From positions 62,001-126,000 of the forward strand of contig CANXME010002514.1 in assembly GCA_948144175.1 (NCBI GenBank): a stretch of 64,000 nucleotides of DNA, read 5' to 3'. The stretch comes from Closterium sp. NIES-65 (lineage: Eukaryota; Streptophyta; Zygnematophyceae; Desmidiales; Closteriaceae). Below the pieces are notes generated by a model. The model did not search any database, was not told the origin of the DNA, and was given only the letters and a program-made list of their open reading frames with translations. The position numbers and the translations under genes were made by a program. This document shows, piece by piece, positions 40,539 to 52,492 of this stretch; position 1 is the first letter of the stretch, and each line of letters begins with the position of its first letter.

Positions 40539-43500
40539 TGCGTTATAGTGATCCTCGATAAAGGTAGTTATGGCGGGCAACACCTCGACGGGAGCTGGTG
40601 AATCTTGAGCCCAAGATCATAGCAGCAGCCATGATTCTGGTGTTTCAGCGACGAGGGGAGCGCGAACAAACCAGAGCTCGCTGGTCAAGGGGATGCTGAA
40701 GAATTTCACCGTCGAGAAGTTCAATGGTGAGGGCTATGATGATTGGGCCTGGAAAATGCAACTATATTTCCGTCAGATTGGATTGCTGAAACTAATGATT
40801 GGGGAGGAGCCTAGACCGAGAGACCCCGCGCTGCAGGAAGATTGGGACGAGCGCTCCTTGGGTGGCTACTATTTGATGTCGCAGAGTTTGGAGCTGAACC
40901 AGCGTCACCACGTCATGCACCTGCTGTGGAAGGTTGAGTGCGGTCCGAAGGCGTGGACCGTGTTGAAGGAGCTGCACGCCCCGACCTCCGTTGTTGCAAC
41001 GTTGATGCTGGAGAGGGACTGTCCGCGTTGCGCCTGAGCGAGGGAGAGCCGGTGCAACCTGTCCTGGACAAATTGCGCGACCTCTACGCAAAGTTGGCGA
41101 CCGCGGGAATCACCTACCCGGAGCAGACCCAAGTGCCTGAAGATGCTTTCACTGCTGCCGGAATCGTGGCTTCAATTCACAAGCGGATTGAGCCTGCCGC
41201 AGAACCAGAGCTCGTGGACACTCGAGTGGGTGCGGACAAAGATTCTAGAGGAGGACTTCCGTCGCCGCCAACTGAGGGGTGGAGACGACGGCAGCAGCGG
41301 CTATGGGATGCAAGGAAGCCGACGTGGCAGAGGACGTGGCTTCGGTGGTGCTGGACGCGGTGCAAAGAAGGACGACGACTCCAACGACCAATAAGGAGGT
41401 ACCAGTTGGGGTCGCGGTGCAAAATCTGGACGTGGGGGCAAGTCGGGTGCTGGTGGCAAAATGAAAGGGAGTTGCTGGTATTGTGAGAAGGAGGGGAACC
41501 CCTGGTTTCTGTGCTATAAGAAACCCGATGGCTGGACCCCCCAGAATTGTCACCAGAATGGCAGCGCGCGGAGGAACCAGAAAAACAGCGCGAGCATGGT
41601 CGCCGATTCGTCCGACAACAACCCGAAGACCAACGGCGGTGCGGAATAGAAGAAGGAGCGCACCGCGGGCCAGTTCTTCCATATTGGAGAGCAGGGGAAG
41701 CAAGGGGAGCAAGAAGACGCCTCTGCCAAGGTTGGAGCAGAGCTGCACCCCCTGGATTATTGAGTTTTGGATACGGGCGCTGCTTGGACGATGACGCCGC
41801 GCAAGGACCTGCTGGACCACGTACGCGCTGCACCGATCAACGAGGTGTGCTCCGCCTCAGGACACGCGCTGAAGGTGGCTGGTGCGGGACGAGCTGCGTT
41901 TGAGGGAGCGGATGGCAAGCCGGTGGTGCTACACGACGTTCTTCTCGTTCCTGAACTTAAGGCCAACCTCATCTCCCTCTGTAAGTTTGGCAAGGCTAGG
42001 TTCAGCACTAGCACGCATGGGGCACGCACTTACAAGGGGCAGCTGGGCAATCGGGTGCTTTGGGATCTGCACAAGAGCACGGACGTGTACAGATCCATGT
42101 GGCAGCTGCCGGCGTTGGCGTGACATGGTGAGGGGCAGGCTGGATAGGGGTCTGCATCCCAGGGGGAGTGCAACACCGTTGGAGGGGTTGGTGTGAAAGT
42201 GTCGGCCCGATATGGGCAGACGGATTGGGCAAGGGCACACCGATGCTTGGGGCATGTGGCAATGCCCTTGTTGAAGCAGTTGGAGAAAGATGGAGCTGTT
42301 AAGGGTCTGAAGCTGAACAGACAGCCACCGGATAAGAATTGTGAAATCTGTTTGCTCTCAAAGTTTACCCGTTTCCCCTTCCATAGTGTGGCTGGCAGGA
42401 GCAAGAAGCCATTGGAGTTGGTCCACATGGACTCGGTGGGGCCACTGCCGGTTCAGGGGCACAAGGGGGAGCGGTACTTTCTGACCATAGAGAATGATTA
42501 GAGAAGGCTCATGTGGGCATATCCGCTGAAGCAGAAGGACCATGCCGCCTCTACGATACGATAACATTGGCTGCCATTCGTGGAGAAGCAAGCGGAGTGT
42601 GTGGTGAAGCGGATTAGGACAGATCGGGGTGGTGAGTTACTTGGAGCTGAGATGACGGCCTTGCTCAAGAAGCAGGGCATCTAGAGGGAGCTGACCACGG
42701 CTTACACCCCACAGTCTAAGGGTGTAATAGAACGGGCAAACCGGACAATTCTGGAGACAGCTAGGGCGCTGCTAATAGAATCTGGGCTGGGTAACTTGAT
42801 GTGGCCCCATGCTGTTCGGCACACTACCGTCGCTAGGAACAGGGTACTCACCAAGGTTGGGGATGACTCGTGGGTGCCGTTGGAGAGGTGGCTTGGGAGG
42901 AAGCCGCCGGTGGACATGCTGAGGGTGTTCGGTTGCATGGCAGTCGCCCACGTCCCCAAGATCTACCGCAGTAAGTTGGGGGCGAGTGCAATCTGATGTG
43001 TGCATTTGGGGCTGGCTGCTGAGAGCAAGGGATGGCTGCTGTGGGAACCTTCCAAGGATATGTTGTTTGACAGCAGGGATCTGAAGTTTGTAGAGGGCAT
43101 GATGTATAGGAGCTGAGAGAAACAGCCGGAGGCCAGGGTGTCCCAGCAGATGGAGCAAATCACCATGGAGCTGGACCTGACTCCTAGTGTATGGGAGGAG
43201 AGAGAGGAGGCAGCTGCAGAGGGTGGTGATGGAAAGAAGGTACAGGAGCCACCTGCTGGTGGAAAAAATGATGTGGACACTAGCACTAGTGGAGCTGCTG
43301 GATCCGAGGGAGGAGAGCAACAGCAGGAAAAAACTAAGAAGCCGAAGGGTGTTGTTATGAAGGGATGGGAGACACCCGTCTCCAGGCCAGGACGTACCAG
43401 TATGGCCACTAAAAAGCTGACTGCAGGAGATGATGCAGCAGTAGCTTGGGACAGACGAGGCATTGCTGATTCTACCGCATGGCTATGATGTGGATGAGGA

Positions 43501-44795
43501 GGATGAACCTGCCTACTGTTTTCTTGCCCCTGCACCAGAGGAACCAGCTAGCATGGAGGAGGCATTAGCTGGCCCAGATAGGGAGAAGTGGCTGGTTTCC
43601 AGGGATGCTGAGTACCAGAGCCTGCTAGAGAATGGGACATGGGAGCTGGTGGTGCTGCCTGAGGGGAAGAAAGCCGTACAGTGCAAGTGGGTGCTAAGGA
43701 TCAACACCGATGACAAGGGACAGGTCACCATCTACAAGAGTAGGCTGGTGGCTAAGGGGTTTATGCAGAAATAGAAGCGGGACTTGTTGGCAGATGCAAC
43801 CGTTGGTGGGAAATTCATCATTCAGATGGATATATCTACAGCATTCCTCAATGGGATTTTATAGGAGAATGTGTACATGACGCAGCCGCCTGGGTATGAG
43901 GATGATACGGGCAGAGTGTGCAAGCTGAAAAGGTCCATCTACGGCTTGAAGCAGGCGCCACGCTGCTGGTACCAGAAGTTGGCAGCTGTTTTAGAGGAGA
44001 TGGGATACAGGACCAGCAGCTGTGATGAGAGCCTCTTTCTCAAGGGGGAGGGGGAGAAGCTGGTGCTGTTTCTAGTCTATGTGGATGATATTCTTCTCTT
44101 TAGCAGCAGCATGAAGGAGATCCAGAAGGTGCAGCAGTAGCTGATGGAGAACTTCAAGTGCAAGAACCTTGGGAAGGTAAAGTACTATGTCGGGATGCAT
44201 GTGGAGAGGGATCTGGATCACAGGTGGTTGAAGCTGCACCAGGAGAAGTTCATCAAGCAGCTGGGGGAGAAGTACGGGATTGAGAATAAGCGCAAGTTTG
44301 CAACTCCCCTGCCAGCAGAATTCAAGCTTGTGAAAGCTGCAGAGGATGAAGGGGTTGAAGCCGAGGAGCAGCAGCGATTTTAGTCCTTGGTGGGCAGCCT
44401 CTTGTATGCAGCAGTTCACACGAGGCCTGACATCTCTTTCTTGGTTGAGCAGCTGGCTAGGGTGGTGCAGAATCCATCAGAGGAGCAGGTGGATGCAGCT
44501 GAGCGTGTGGTGAAGTATCTTAACTCTCACCCAAGCATTGGAGTTCGATACTCCGCATCTGCACAAGTGAAGCAGAAAGGGGTTGAGATGCTGAAAGAGA
44601 AAGGGGAGAGGCTTGGAGAAGGCAAGCTCTTTCTCACTTGCTTTACTAATGCTACGTGAGCCTCTGAGAAGGAGGATTCCTCATCAGTGGGAGGATCTAT
44701 CTGCGTAGTTGGACGAGGACCTGTTAGTTGGAGGTCAAAGAAGCAGATGCAGACAGCACTCTCTTCGGTGGAATCAGAGTACATGGCGATGTTCC

Positions 44796-45888
44796 TGTTG
44801 GTGTAAGGGCCTAATAAACTCAAGCTATTAAGACTTTATCACACTTAAAACCTCTCCTCGGGGTCTCCTCCAAGGGTCCTTGGGTGCCTGGTACAAGACC
44901 AGCCCCTATCCTCGGGTCCGAGTTTGTAGAGAGAGGGATCAAGAGGGACTTAGTCAAAACAGCAAGAGTACCTTGAACGTCGCGCAGCGTATCGTGCAGA
45001 CCGTCGATCGGATTAAGCTGAGAATTTCCTATATCGAAGCTCACTCTAAGAGCTTTAAAATAAGCCAAGTTGCCTCGCGAAAAGTTCTGCCATTACGAAG
45101 TTATGGCTCGGACAGCGTTAGCCTAGCGTTGGAGTGCTAGCATACTAGCGTTGACTCGGGTAGCATTCCGCCGTCGCATCGCGTAGAAACGAAATTCCAG
45201 CAAGGAAGGAATTCGCTTGAATCAATTTGACTATGTCCAGGTACAAACAGAGTAGGAATAAATAGTTCTAGCTAGCAAGGACCTTGGGAATGAACCTGGG
45301 AACAACCAGGGATCATTCCAAATAATTCCAAGCAACAGATCCAACCTGGCTGGACAAAATAGCAGGTGGTAGGTTGGTGAACAACCTCTGGTTCTGTTTT
45401 TCCAACCTGGAAAAACAACAACCAGGTTCAGGTCCTAAAAGCAGAACCTGTTTTGTCTTTGCCCAACCAGCCAAATGCTGGTTCCGCTGGTTTCCCCTGG
45501 CCCTGTAGCATGCAGATACAGACAAACAACATCCAACCTTCACCTAAATTGTACCCCTATAGTGCCTGCCCTGCTACACTATAGTCAACCAAACAAAACA
45601 GTACAATTTCGAGTTGGATAGAACTGAATCTGCGCAATCAAGTAAGTCGAACCACAAAGCTTCCATCTTGGGTTCCTTTGCGAGCTCGTCCTTTCTGCTT
45701 GTACTGTTCATAGCGTGTACAATGTTATGCCGAAGCGCACATTGTGCGAGTACCTGCAAATGCTTCAAGCGAAAATTGCGAAAGCAAACAAACACACAAA
45801 CATACCATTCACACGCAAATGCATTCGCATACGCATACTCGTACAATCAGACGGCAGGATGTCGTGCAATGTGAATTTGCACCCAACA
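44796..45888 (-). repeat. A7 3' LTR
   Basis: 1093 bp, family A ends on both sides. Shares with its partner variants such as GACTATGTCCAGG near 45230 that other copies lack. Confidence 0.95.
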
Positions 45889-45900
45889 CACTCCCCCTCA
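45889..45900 (-). other. A7 polypurine tract
   Basis: The minus strand reads TGAGGGGGAGTG next to the 3' LTR. Confidence 0.85.
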
Positions 45901-45930
45901 GCCTGCCGGCTGCATGTCCATCATTCCATA

Positions 45931-48900
45931 CTAGTTCATGCTCATTCCACTCATGCGCACACAACGCCAATGAGGCTCATCCGCAAGCCTCTTGGTGAGG
46001 AAGTCTGCTGGCTGCTGGTGAGTCTTGATGTAGATCGGATTCACCGTCCCCCTCTTCACCTCCTTACGCAGCCAGTGCCACTTGATACGCATGTGCTTGT
46101 TCAGCCCATGAAGCACAGCGTTCCTGGCCATCCCAAGAGCTCCCTTGCTATCACAAAACAGCGGCGTAGCAACCTTTTGCTCCTGGCCAATCTCCTCCAA
46201 CAGCCTCCTCAGCCAAATCACCTCCTTCACCCCATGGAACATCGCCATGTACTCTGACTCCACGGAAGAGAGTGCTGTCTCCGTCTGCTTCTTTGACCTC
46301 CAACTAACCGGTCCTCCCCCAACTACGCAGATGTATCCTCCCACAGATGAGGAATCCTCCTTCTCAGAGGCCCACGTAGCATCAGTAAAGCAAGTGAGAA
46401 AAAGCTTGCCTTCTCCAAGCCTCTCCCCCTTCTCTTTCAGCACCTCAACCCCTTTCTGCTTCACCTGTGCAGATGCGGAGTATTGAACTCCAATGCTTGG
46501 GTGAGAGTTCAGATACTTCACCACACGCTCAGCTGCATCCACCTGCTCCTCTGATGGATTCTGCACTACCCTAGCCAGCTGCCCAACCGAGAAAGAGATG
46601 TCGGGTCTCGTGTGAACTGCTGCATACAAGAGGCTGCCCACCAAGGACTGAAATTGCTGCTGCTCCTCGGCTTCAACCCCTTCATCCTCTGCAGCTTTCA
46701 CAAGCTTGAATTCTGCTGGCAGGGGAGTTGCAACCTTGCGCTCATTCTCAATTCCGTACTTCTCCCCAAGCTCCTTGATGAACTTCTCCTGGTGCAGCTT
46801 CAACCACCTGTGATCCAGATCCCTCTCCACGTGCATCCCGAGGTAGTACTTTACCTCCCCAAGGTTCTTGCACTTGAAGTTCTCCATCAGCTGCTGCTGC
46901 ACCTTCTGGATCTCCTTCATGCTGCTGCTAAAGAGAAGAATGTCGTCCACATAGACCAGAAACAGCACCAGCTTCTCCCCCTCCTCCTTGAGAAAGAGGC
47001 TCTCATCACAGCTGCTGGTCCTGAATCCCATCTCCTCTAAAACAGCTGCCAACTTCTGGTACCAGCAGCGTGGCGCCTGCTTCAAGCCGTAGATAGACTT
47101 TTTCAGCTTGCACACCCTGCCCGTACCATCCTCATACCCAGGTGGCTGCGTCATGAACACCTCCTCCTCTAAAATCCCGTTGAGAAATGCCGTTGATATG
47201 TCCATCTGGATAATGAACTTCCCACTAACGGCTGCATCTGCCAACAAGACACGAAGGGTAGGGGGTTTGGCAGTGGGAGCAAAGATCTCATTGAAGTCCC
47301 GCTTCTCCTTCTGCATAAACCCCTTAGCCACCAACCTACTCTTGTAGATGGTGACCTGCCCCTTGTCGTCAGTCTTGATCCTTAGCACCCACTTGCATTG
47401 TACCGCTTTCTTTCCCTCAGGCAGCACCACTAGTTCCCAAGTCCCATTCTCCAGCAGGCTCTGGTACTCAGCATCCCTGGAAGCTAGCCATTTGTCCCTA
47501 TATGGTCCAGCTAATGCCTCCTCCATGCTAGCTGGTTCCTCTGGTGCAGGGGCAAGAAAACAGTACGCAGGTTGATCCTCCTCATCCGGGTCATAGCCAT
47601 GCGGTAGAATCAGCAATGCCTCCTCGGTCCCAAGCTGCTGCTCCGCTACATCAGCTCCTGCAGTCAGCTTTTTAGTAGCCATACGTGTACGTCCTGGCCT
47701 GGAGACGGGTGTCTCCCATCCCTTCATAATAACACCCTTCGGCTTCTTAGTTTTCCCCTGCTGCTGCTCTCCTCCCTCGGATCCAGCAGCTCCACTAGTG
47801 CTACCGCTAATCTCCACACCATCACCTCCACCAGCAGGTGCCTCCTGCACCTTCTCTTTATCACCACCCTCTGCAGCTGCCTCCTCTCCCTCCTCCCACA
47901 CACTAGGAGTCAGGTCCAGCTGCATGGTAATCTGCTCCATCTGCTGGGACACCCTGGCCTCCGGCTGTTTCTCCCAGCTCCCATACATCATGCCCTCAAC
48001 AAACTTCACATCCCTGCTGTCAAACAACACACCCTTGGAAGGCTCCCACAGCAGCCATCCCTTGCTTTCAGCTGCCAGCCCCAAATGCACACACCAGATT
48101 GCACTCGCCCCCAACTTACTGCGGTAGGTCTTGGGAACGTGGGCGACTGCCATGCAACCGAACACCCTCAGCATGTCCACCGGCGGCTTCCTCCCAAGCC
48201 ACCTCTCCAACGGCACCCACGAGTCATCCCCAACCTTTGTGAGTACCCTGTTCCTAGCGACGGTAGCGTGCCGAACAGCATGGGGCCACATCAAGTTGCC
48301 CAGCCCAGATTCTATGAGCAGCGCCCTAGCTGTCTCCAGAATTGTCCGGTTCGCCCGTTCTGCTACACCGTTGGACTGTGGGGTGTAAGCCGTGGTCAGC
48401 TCCCTCTGGATGCCCTGCTTCTTGAGCCAGGCCGTCATCTCAGCTCCAAGGAACTCACCACCCCGATCTGTCCTAATCCGCTTCACCACACACTCCGCTT
48501 GCTTCTCCACGAACGGCAGCCAATCGTCCCGAATCGTGGAGGCGGCGTGATCTTTCTGCTTCAGCGGATACGCCCACATTAGCCTGCTCCAGTCATCCAC
48601 TATGGTTAGGAAGTACCGCTCCCCCTTGTGCCCTTGCACCGGCAGCGGCCCCACCAAGTCCATGTGGACCAGCTCCAACGGCTTTTTGCTCCTGCCAGCC
48701 ACACTATGGAAGGGGAAACGGGTGAACTTTGAAAGGAGGCAAATTTCACAGTTATCATCGGGTGGTTGTCCGTTCAGCTTTAAGCCCTTAACGGCTCCAT
48801 CCTTCTCCAGCTGCTTCAGCAAAGGCATTGCCACATGCCCCAAGCGTCGGTGTGCCGTTGCCCAATCCGTCTCCCCAGATCTGGCCGACACTTTCACACC

Positions 48901-50511
48901 AACCCCTCCAACGGCGTTGCACTCCCCCTGGGATGCAGACCCCTCTCCAGCCTGCCCCCCACCGTGCCACGCCAGCGCCGGCAGCTGCCACATAGATCTG
49001 TACACGTCCTTGCTCTCGTGCAGATCCCAAAGCACCCGATTGCCCAGCTTCCCCTTATAAGTGCGAGCCCCATCCGTGTTGGTGTTCACCCCAGCCTTGC
49101 CAAGCTTACGGAGGGAGATGAGGTTGGCCTTCAGGTCGGGGACGAGGAGAACGTCGTGCAGCACCACCGGCTTGCCATCCGCTCCCTTAAATGCAGCTCG
49201 TCCCGCACCAGCCACCTTCAACATGTGTCCAGAGGCAGAGCACACCTCATTAATCGGTGCAGCGCGTACGTCGTCCAGCAGGTCCTTGCGCGGCGTCATT
49301 GTCCAAGCAGCGCCTGTGTCCAACACCCAATAGTCCAGGGGGTGCAGCTCTGCTCCAGCCTTAGCAGATGCGTCTCCTTGCTCCCCCTTGTCTCCCATAT
49401 GGAAGAATTGGCCCGCGGTGCGCTCCTTCTTCTTCTCCGCACCGCCGTTGCCCTTCGGGTTGTTGTCGGACGAATCAGCGACCATGTTGGCGCCGTTTTT
49501 CTGGTTCCTCCGCGCGCCGCCATCCTGGTGACGATTCTGGGGGGTCCATCCATCGGGTTTCTTATAGCACAGAAACCAGGGGTGCCCTTCCTTCTCACAA
49601 TACCAGCAACTCCCTTTCATTTTGCCACCAGCACCCGACTTGCCCCCACGTCCAGATTTTGCACCGCGACCCCAACCGGTACCTCCTTGTTGGTCGTTGG
49701 AGTCGTCGTCTTTCTTTGCACCGCGTCCAGCACCACCGAAGCCACGTCCTTTGCCACGTCGGCTCCCTTGCATCCCGTAGCCGCTGCTGCCGTCGTCTCC
49801 ACCCCTCAGTTGGCGGCGACGGAAGTCCTCCTCCAGAATCTTCGTCCGCACCCACTCGAGCGTCCACAAGCTCTGGTTCTGCGGCAGGCTCAATCCGCTC
49901 GTAAATTGAAGCCACGATTCCGGCAGCAGCGAGAGCATCTTCAAGCACTTTGTTTGCTCCGGGTAGGTGATTCCTGCGGTCGCCAACTTCGCGTAGAGGT
50001 CGCGCAATTTGTCCAGGACAGGTTGCACCGGCTCTCCCTCGCTCAGGCGCAACGCGGACAGCTCCCTCTCCAGCATCAATGTTGCAACAACGGAGGTCGG
50101 GGCGTGCAGCTCCTTCAACACCGTCCACGCCTTCGGACCGCACTCAACCTCCGGCAGCAGGTGCATGACGTGGTGACGCTGGTTCAGCTCCAAACTCTGC
50201 GACATCAAGTAGTAGCCAGCCGAGGCGCGCTCGTCCCAATCTTCCTGAAGGGCGGGGTCACTCGGTCTAGGCTCCTCCCCAATCATTAGTTTCAGCAATC
50301 CGATCTGACGGAAATAAAGTTGCATTTTCCAGGCCCAATCATCATAGCCCTCACCATTGAACTTCTCGACGGTGAAGTTTTTCAGCACCTCCTTGATCAG
50401 CGAGCCCTGGCTTGTTCGCGCTCCCCTTGGCGCAGAAACACCAGAATCATGGCTGCCGCTACGATCTTGGGCTGAAGATTCACCAGCTACCGCCGAGGTG
50501 TTGCCCGCCAT
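45931..50511 (-). CDS. A7 gag-pol polyprotein, 1526 aa, Ty1/copia
   Basis: Same length and domain order as the A2 product, with scattered substitutions. Gag; CCHC knuckle at 302-315; protease VLDTGA; HRRLGH and CEIC; integrase DD35E (D618, D682, E718); RT MDIS and YVDD; RNase H TDATWA, ESEYMA, CDSKGA and PADFL are all intact by eye. It differs from A2 in the acidic linker between integrase and RT (near 875-905, EEAAAEGGDKEK here) where it resembles A1 and A6, and in single residues elsewhere. The start is the ATG of MAGNTS, 46 bp inside the LTR; the stop is 42 bp before the other LTR. Confidence 0.95.
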   Translation of the reverse strand: MAGNTSAVAGESSAQDRSGSHDSGVSAPRGARTSQGSLIKEVLKNFTVEKFNGEGYDDWAWKMQLYFRQIGLLKLMIGEEPRPSDPALQEDWDERASAGYYLMSQSLELNQRHHVMHLLPEVECGPKAWTVLKELHAPTSVVATLMLERELSALRLSEGEPVQPVLDKLRDLYAKLATAGITYPEQTKCLKMLSLLPESWLQFTSGLSLPQNQSLWTLEWVRTKILEEDFRRRQLRGGDDGSSGYGMQGSRRGKGRGFGGAGRGAKKDDDSNDQQGGTGWGRGAKSGRGGKSGAGGKMKGSCWYCEKEGHPWFLCYKKPDGWTPQNRHQDGGARRNQKNGANMVADSSDNNPKGNGGAEKKKERTAGQFFHMGDKGEQGDASAKAGAELHPLDYWVLDTGAAWTMTPRKDLLDDVRAAPINEVCSASGHMLKVAGAGRAAFKGADGKPVVLHDVLLVPDLKANLISLRKLGKAGVNTNTDGARTYKGKLGNRVLWDLHESKDVYRSMWQLPALAWHGGGQAGEGSASQGECNAVGGVGVKVSARSGETDWATAHRRLGHVAMPLLKQLEKDGAVKGLKLNGQPPDDNCEICLLSKFTRFPFHSVAGRSKKPLELVHMDLVGPLPVQGHKGERYFLTIVDDWSRLMWAYPLKQKDHAASTIRDDWLPFVEKQAECVVKRIRTDRGGEFLGAEMTAWLKKQGIQRELTTAYTPQSNGVAERANRTILETARALLIESGLGNLMWPHAVRHATVARNRVLTKVGDDSWVPLERWLGRKPPVDMLRVFGCMAVAHVPKTYRSKLGASAIWCVHLGLAAESKGWLLWEPSKGVLFDSRDVKFVEGMMYGSWEKQPEARVSQQMEQITMQLDLTPSVWEEGEEAAAEGGDKEKVQEAPAGGGDGVEISGSTSGAAGSEGGEQQQGKTKKPKGVIMKGWETPVSRPGRTRMATKKLTAGADVAEQQLGTEEALLILPHGYDPDEEDQPAYCFLAPAPEEPASMEEALAGPYRDKWLASRDAEYQSLLENGTWELVVLPEGKKAVQCKWVLRIKTDDKGQVTIYKSRLVAKGFMQKEKRDFNEIFAPTAKPPTLRVLLADAAVSGKFIIQMDISTAFLNGILEEEVFMTQPPGYEDGTGRVCKLKKSIYGLKQAPRCWYQKLAAVLEEMGFRTSSCDESLFLKEEGEKLVLFLVYVDDILLFSSSMKEIQKVQQQLMENFKCKNLGEVKYYLGMHVERDLDHRWLKLHQEKFIKELGEKYGIENERKVATPLPAEFKLVKAAEDEGVEAEEQQQFQSLVGSLLYAAVHTRPDISFSVGQLARVVQNPSEEQVDAAERVVKYLNSHPSIGVQYSASAQVKQKGVEVLKEKGERLGEGKLFLTCFTDATWASEKEDSSSVGGYICVVGGGPVSWRSKKQTETALSSVESEYMAMFHGVKEVIWLRRLLEEIGQEQKVATPLFCDSKGALGMARNAVLHGLNKHMRIKWHWLRKEVKRGTVNPIYIKTHQQPADFLTKRLADEPHWRCVRMSGMSMN

Positions 50512-50542
50512 AGCTACCTATATCGAGGATCACTATAACGCA

Positions 50543-50554
50543 GCTCTGATACCA
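50543..50554 (-). other. A7 primer-binding site
   Basis: TGGTATCAGAGC on the minus strand, 3 bp inside the 5' LTR. Confidence 0.92.
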
Positions 50555-50557
50555 GCT

Positions 50558-51614
50558 TGTTGGTGTAAGGGCCTAATAAACTCAAGCTATTAAGACTTTA
50601 TCACACTTAAAACCTCTCCTCGGGGTCTCCTCCAAGGGTCCTTGGGTGCCTGGTACAAGACCAGCCCCTATCCTCGGGTCCGAGTTTGTAGAGAGAGGGA
50701 TCAAGAGGGACTTAGTCAAAACAGCAAGAGTACCTTGAACGTCGCGCAGCGTATCGTGCAGACCGTCGATCGGATTAAGCTGAGAATTTCCTATATCGAA
50801 GCTCACTCTAAGAGCTTTAAAATAAGCCAAGTTGCCTCGCGAAAAGTTCTGCCATTACGAAGTTATGGCTCGGACAGCGTTAGCCTAGCGTTGGAGTGCT
50901 AGCATACTAGCGTTGACTCGGGTAGCATTCCGCCGTCGCATCGCGTAGAAACGAAATTCCAGCAAGGAAGGAATTCGCTTGAATCAATTTGACTATGTCC
51001 AGGTACAAACAGAGTAGGAATAAATAGTTCTAGCTAGCAAGGACCTTGGGAATGAACCTGGGAACAACCAGGGATCATCCCAAATAATTCCAAGCAACAG
51101 AACCAACCTGGCTGGACAAAATAGCAGGTGATAGGTTGGTGAACAACCTCTGGTTCTGTTTTTCCAACCTGGAAAAACAACAACCAGGTTCAGGTCCTAA
51201 AAGCAGAACCTGTTTTGTCTTTGCCCAACCAGCCAAATGCTGGTTCCGCTGGTTTCCCCTGGCCCTGTAGCATGCAGATACAGACAAACAACATCCAACC
51301 TTCACCTAAATTGTACCCCTATAGTGCCTGCCCTGCTACACTATAGTCAACCAAACAAAACAGTACAATTTCGAGTTGGATAGAACTGAATCTGCGCAAT
51401 CAAGTAAGTCGAACCACAAAGCTTCCATCTTGGGTTCCTTTGCGAGCTCGTCCTTTCTGCTTGTACTGTTCATAGCGCGTACAATGTTATGCCGAAGCGC
51501 ACATTGTGCGAGTACCTGCAAATGCTTCAAGCGAAAATTGCGAAAGCAAACAAACACACAAACATACCATTCACACGCAAATGCATTCGCATACGCATAC
51601 TCGTACAATCAGAC
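50558..51614 (-). repeat. A7 5' LTR
   Basis: 1057 bp as visible; begins TGTTGGTGTAAGG and matches 44796-45888 except for about four positions. Its right edge meets A5 sequence directly. Confidence 0.9.
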
Positions 51615-51964
51615 TCCATGGGGTGAAGGAGGTGATTCGGCTGAGGAGGCTGTTGGAGGAGATTGGCCAGGAGCAAAAGGTTGCTATGCCTCTGTTTTGT
51701 GATAGCAAGGGAGCTCTTGGGATGGCCAGGAACGCTGTGCTTCATGGGCTGAATAAGCACATACGTATCAAGTGACACTGGTTGCGTAAGGAGGTGAAGA
51801 GGGGGACGGTGAATCTGATCCACATCAAGACTCACCAGCAGCCACCAGGCTTCTTCACCAAGAGGCTTGCGGATGAGCCACATTGGCGTTGTGTGCGGAT
51901 GAATGGAATGAGCATGAACTAGTATGGAATCATGGGGATGCAGCCGGCAGGCTGACGAAGAGTG

Positions 51965-52228
51965 TGTTGGGTGCAAATTGACATTGCACGATATCCTGCC
52001 GTCTGTTTGTATGAGTATGCGTGTGCGAATGCATTCGGGTGTGAATGGAATGTTCGTATGTTTGCTTGCTTTCGCAATTTTCGCTTGAAGCATTTGCAGG
52101 TAATTGCGCATTATGCGCTTGGGCACAACATTGTATGCGCTATGAACAGTACAAGCAGAAAGGACGAGCTCGCAAAGGAACCCAAGATGGAAGCTTTGCG
52201 GTTCGGTTGAATTGATTGTGCAGATTCG
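51965..52228 (+). repeat. Partial family A LTR, unit 1 (A5 type)
   Basis: The first 264 bp of a family A LTR directly after the A5 3' end, ending GCAGATTCG. Its variants match the A5 5' LTR (39429 on), so it is what remains of the A5 3' LTR. Confidence 0.9.
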
Positions 52229-52492
52229 TGTTGGGTGCAAATTCACATTGCACGACATGCTGCCGTCTGTTTGTAAGAGTATGCGTGTGCGAATGCATTT
52301 GCGCGTGAATGGTATGTTCGTGTGTTTGTTTGCTTTCGCAATTTTCGCTTGAAGCATTTGCAGGTACTCGCACAATGTGCGCTTCGGCATAACATTGTAC
52401 GCGCTATGAACAGTACAAGCAGAAAGGACGAGCTCGCAAAGGAACCCAAGATGGAAGCTTTGCGGTTCGGTTGAATTGATTGTGCAGATTCG
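52229..52492 (+). repeat. Partial family A LTR, unit 2 (mosaic)
   Basis: A second 264-bp copy, head to tail with unit 1. Its start resembles the central LTR (CATGCTGCCG, GCGCGTGAATGG); its end resembles unit 1 (TTGAATTGATTGTGCAGATTCG). Confidence 0.9.

Larger units (their letters stand above)
44796..51614 (-). mobile_element. Copia family A, copy A7 (coding region looks whole), nested in A5
   Basis: Minus-strand element in the RNase H part of A5, opposite in orientation to its host. LTRs 44796-45888 and 50558-51614 differ at about four positions (near 0.4%), so it is recent. PBS, polypurine tract and an uninterrupted 1526-codon frame are present. The right LTR is slightly shorter than the left and the TSD (GTTCC at 44791-44795) is only partly visible on the right. 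Confidence 0.93.
40570..51921 (+). pseudogene. A5 gag-pol (old, split by A7)
   Basis: Family A polyprotein remnants from gag (NFTVEKFNGEGYDDWAWKMQ) through zinc knuckle, protease, integrase (HRCLGH, TDRGGE), RT (YVDDILLF) and RNase H; the last part lies right of A7 (51615-51921). It has more than ten breaks and is the most decayed family A copy in the window. The spacing of domains matches A2. Confidence 0.88.
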
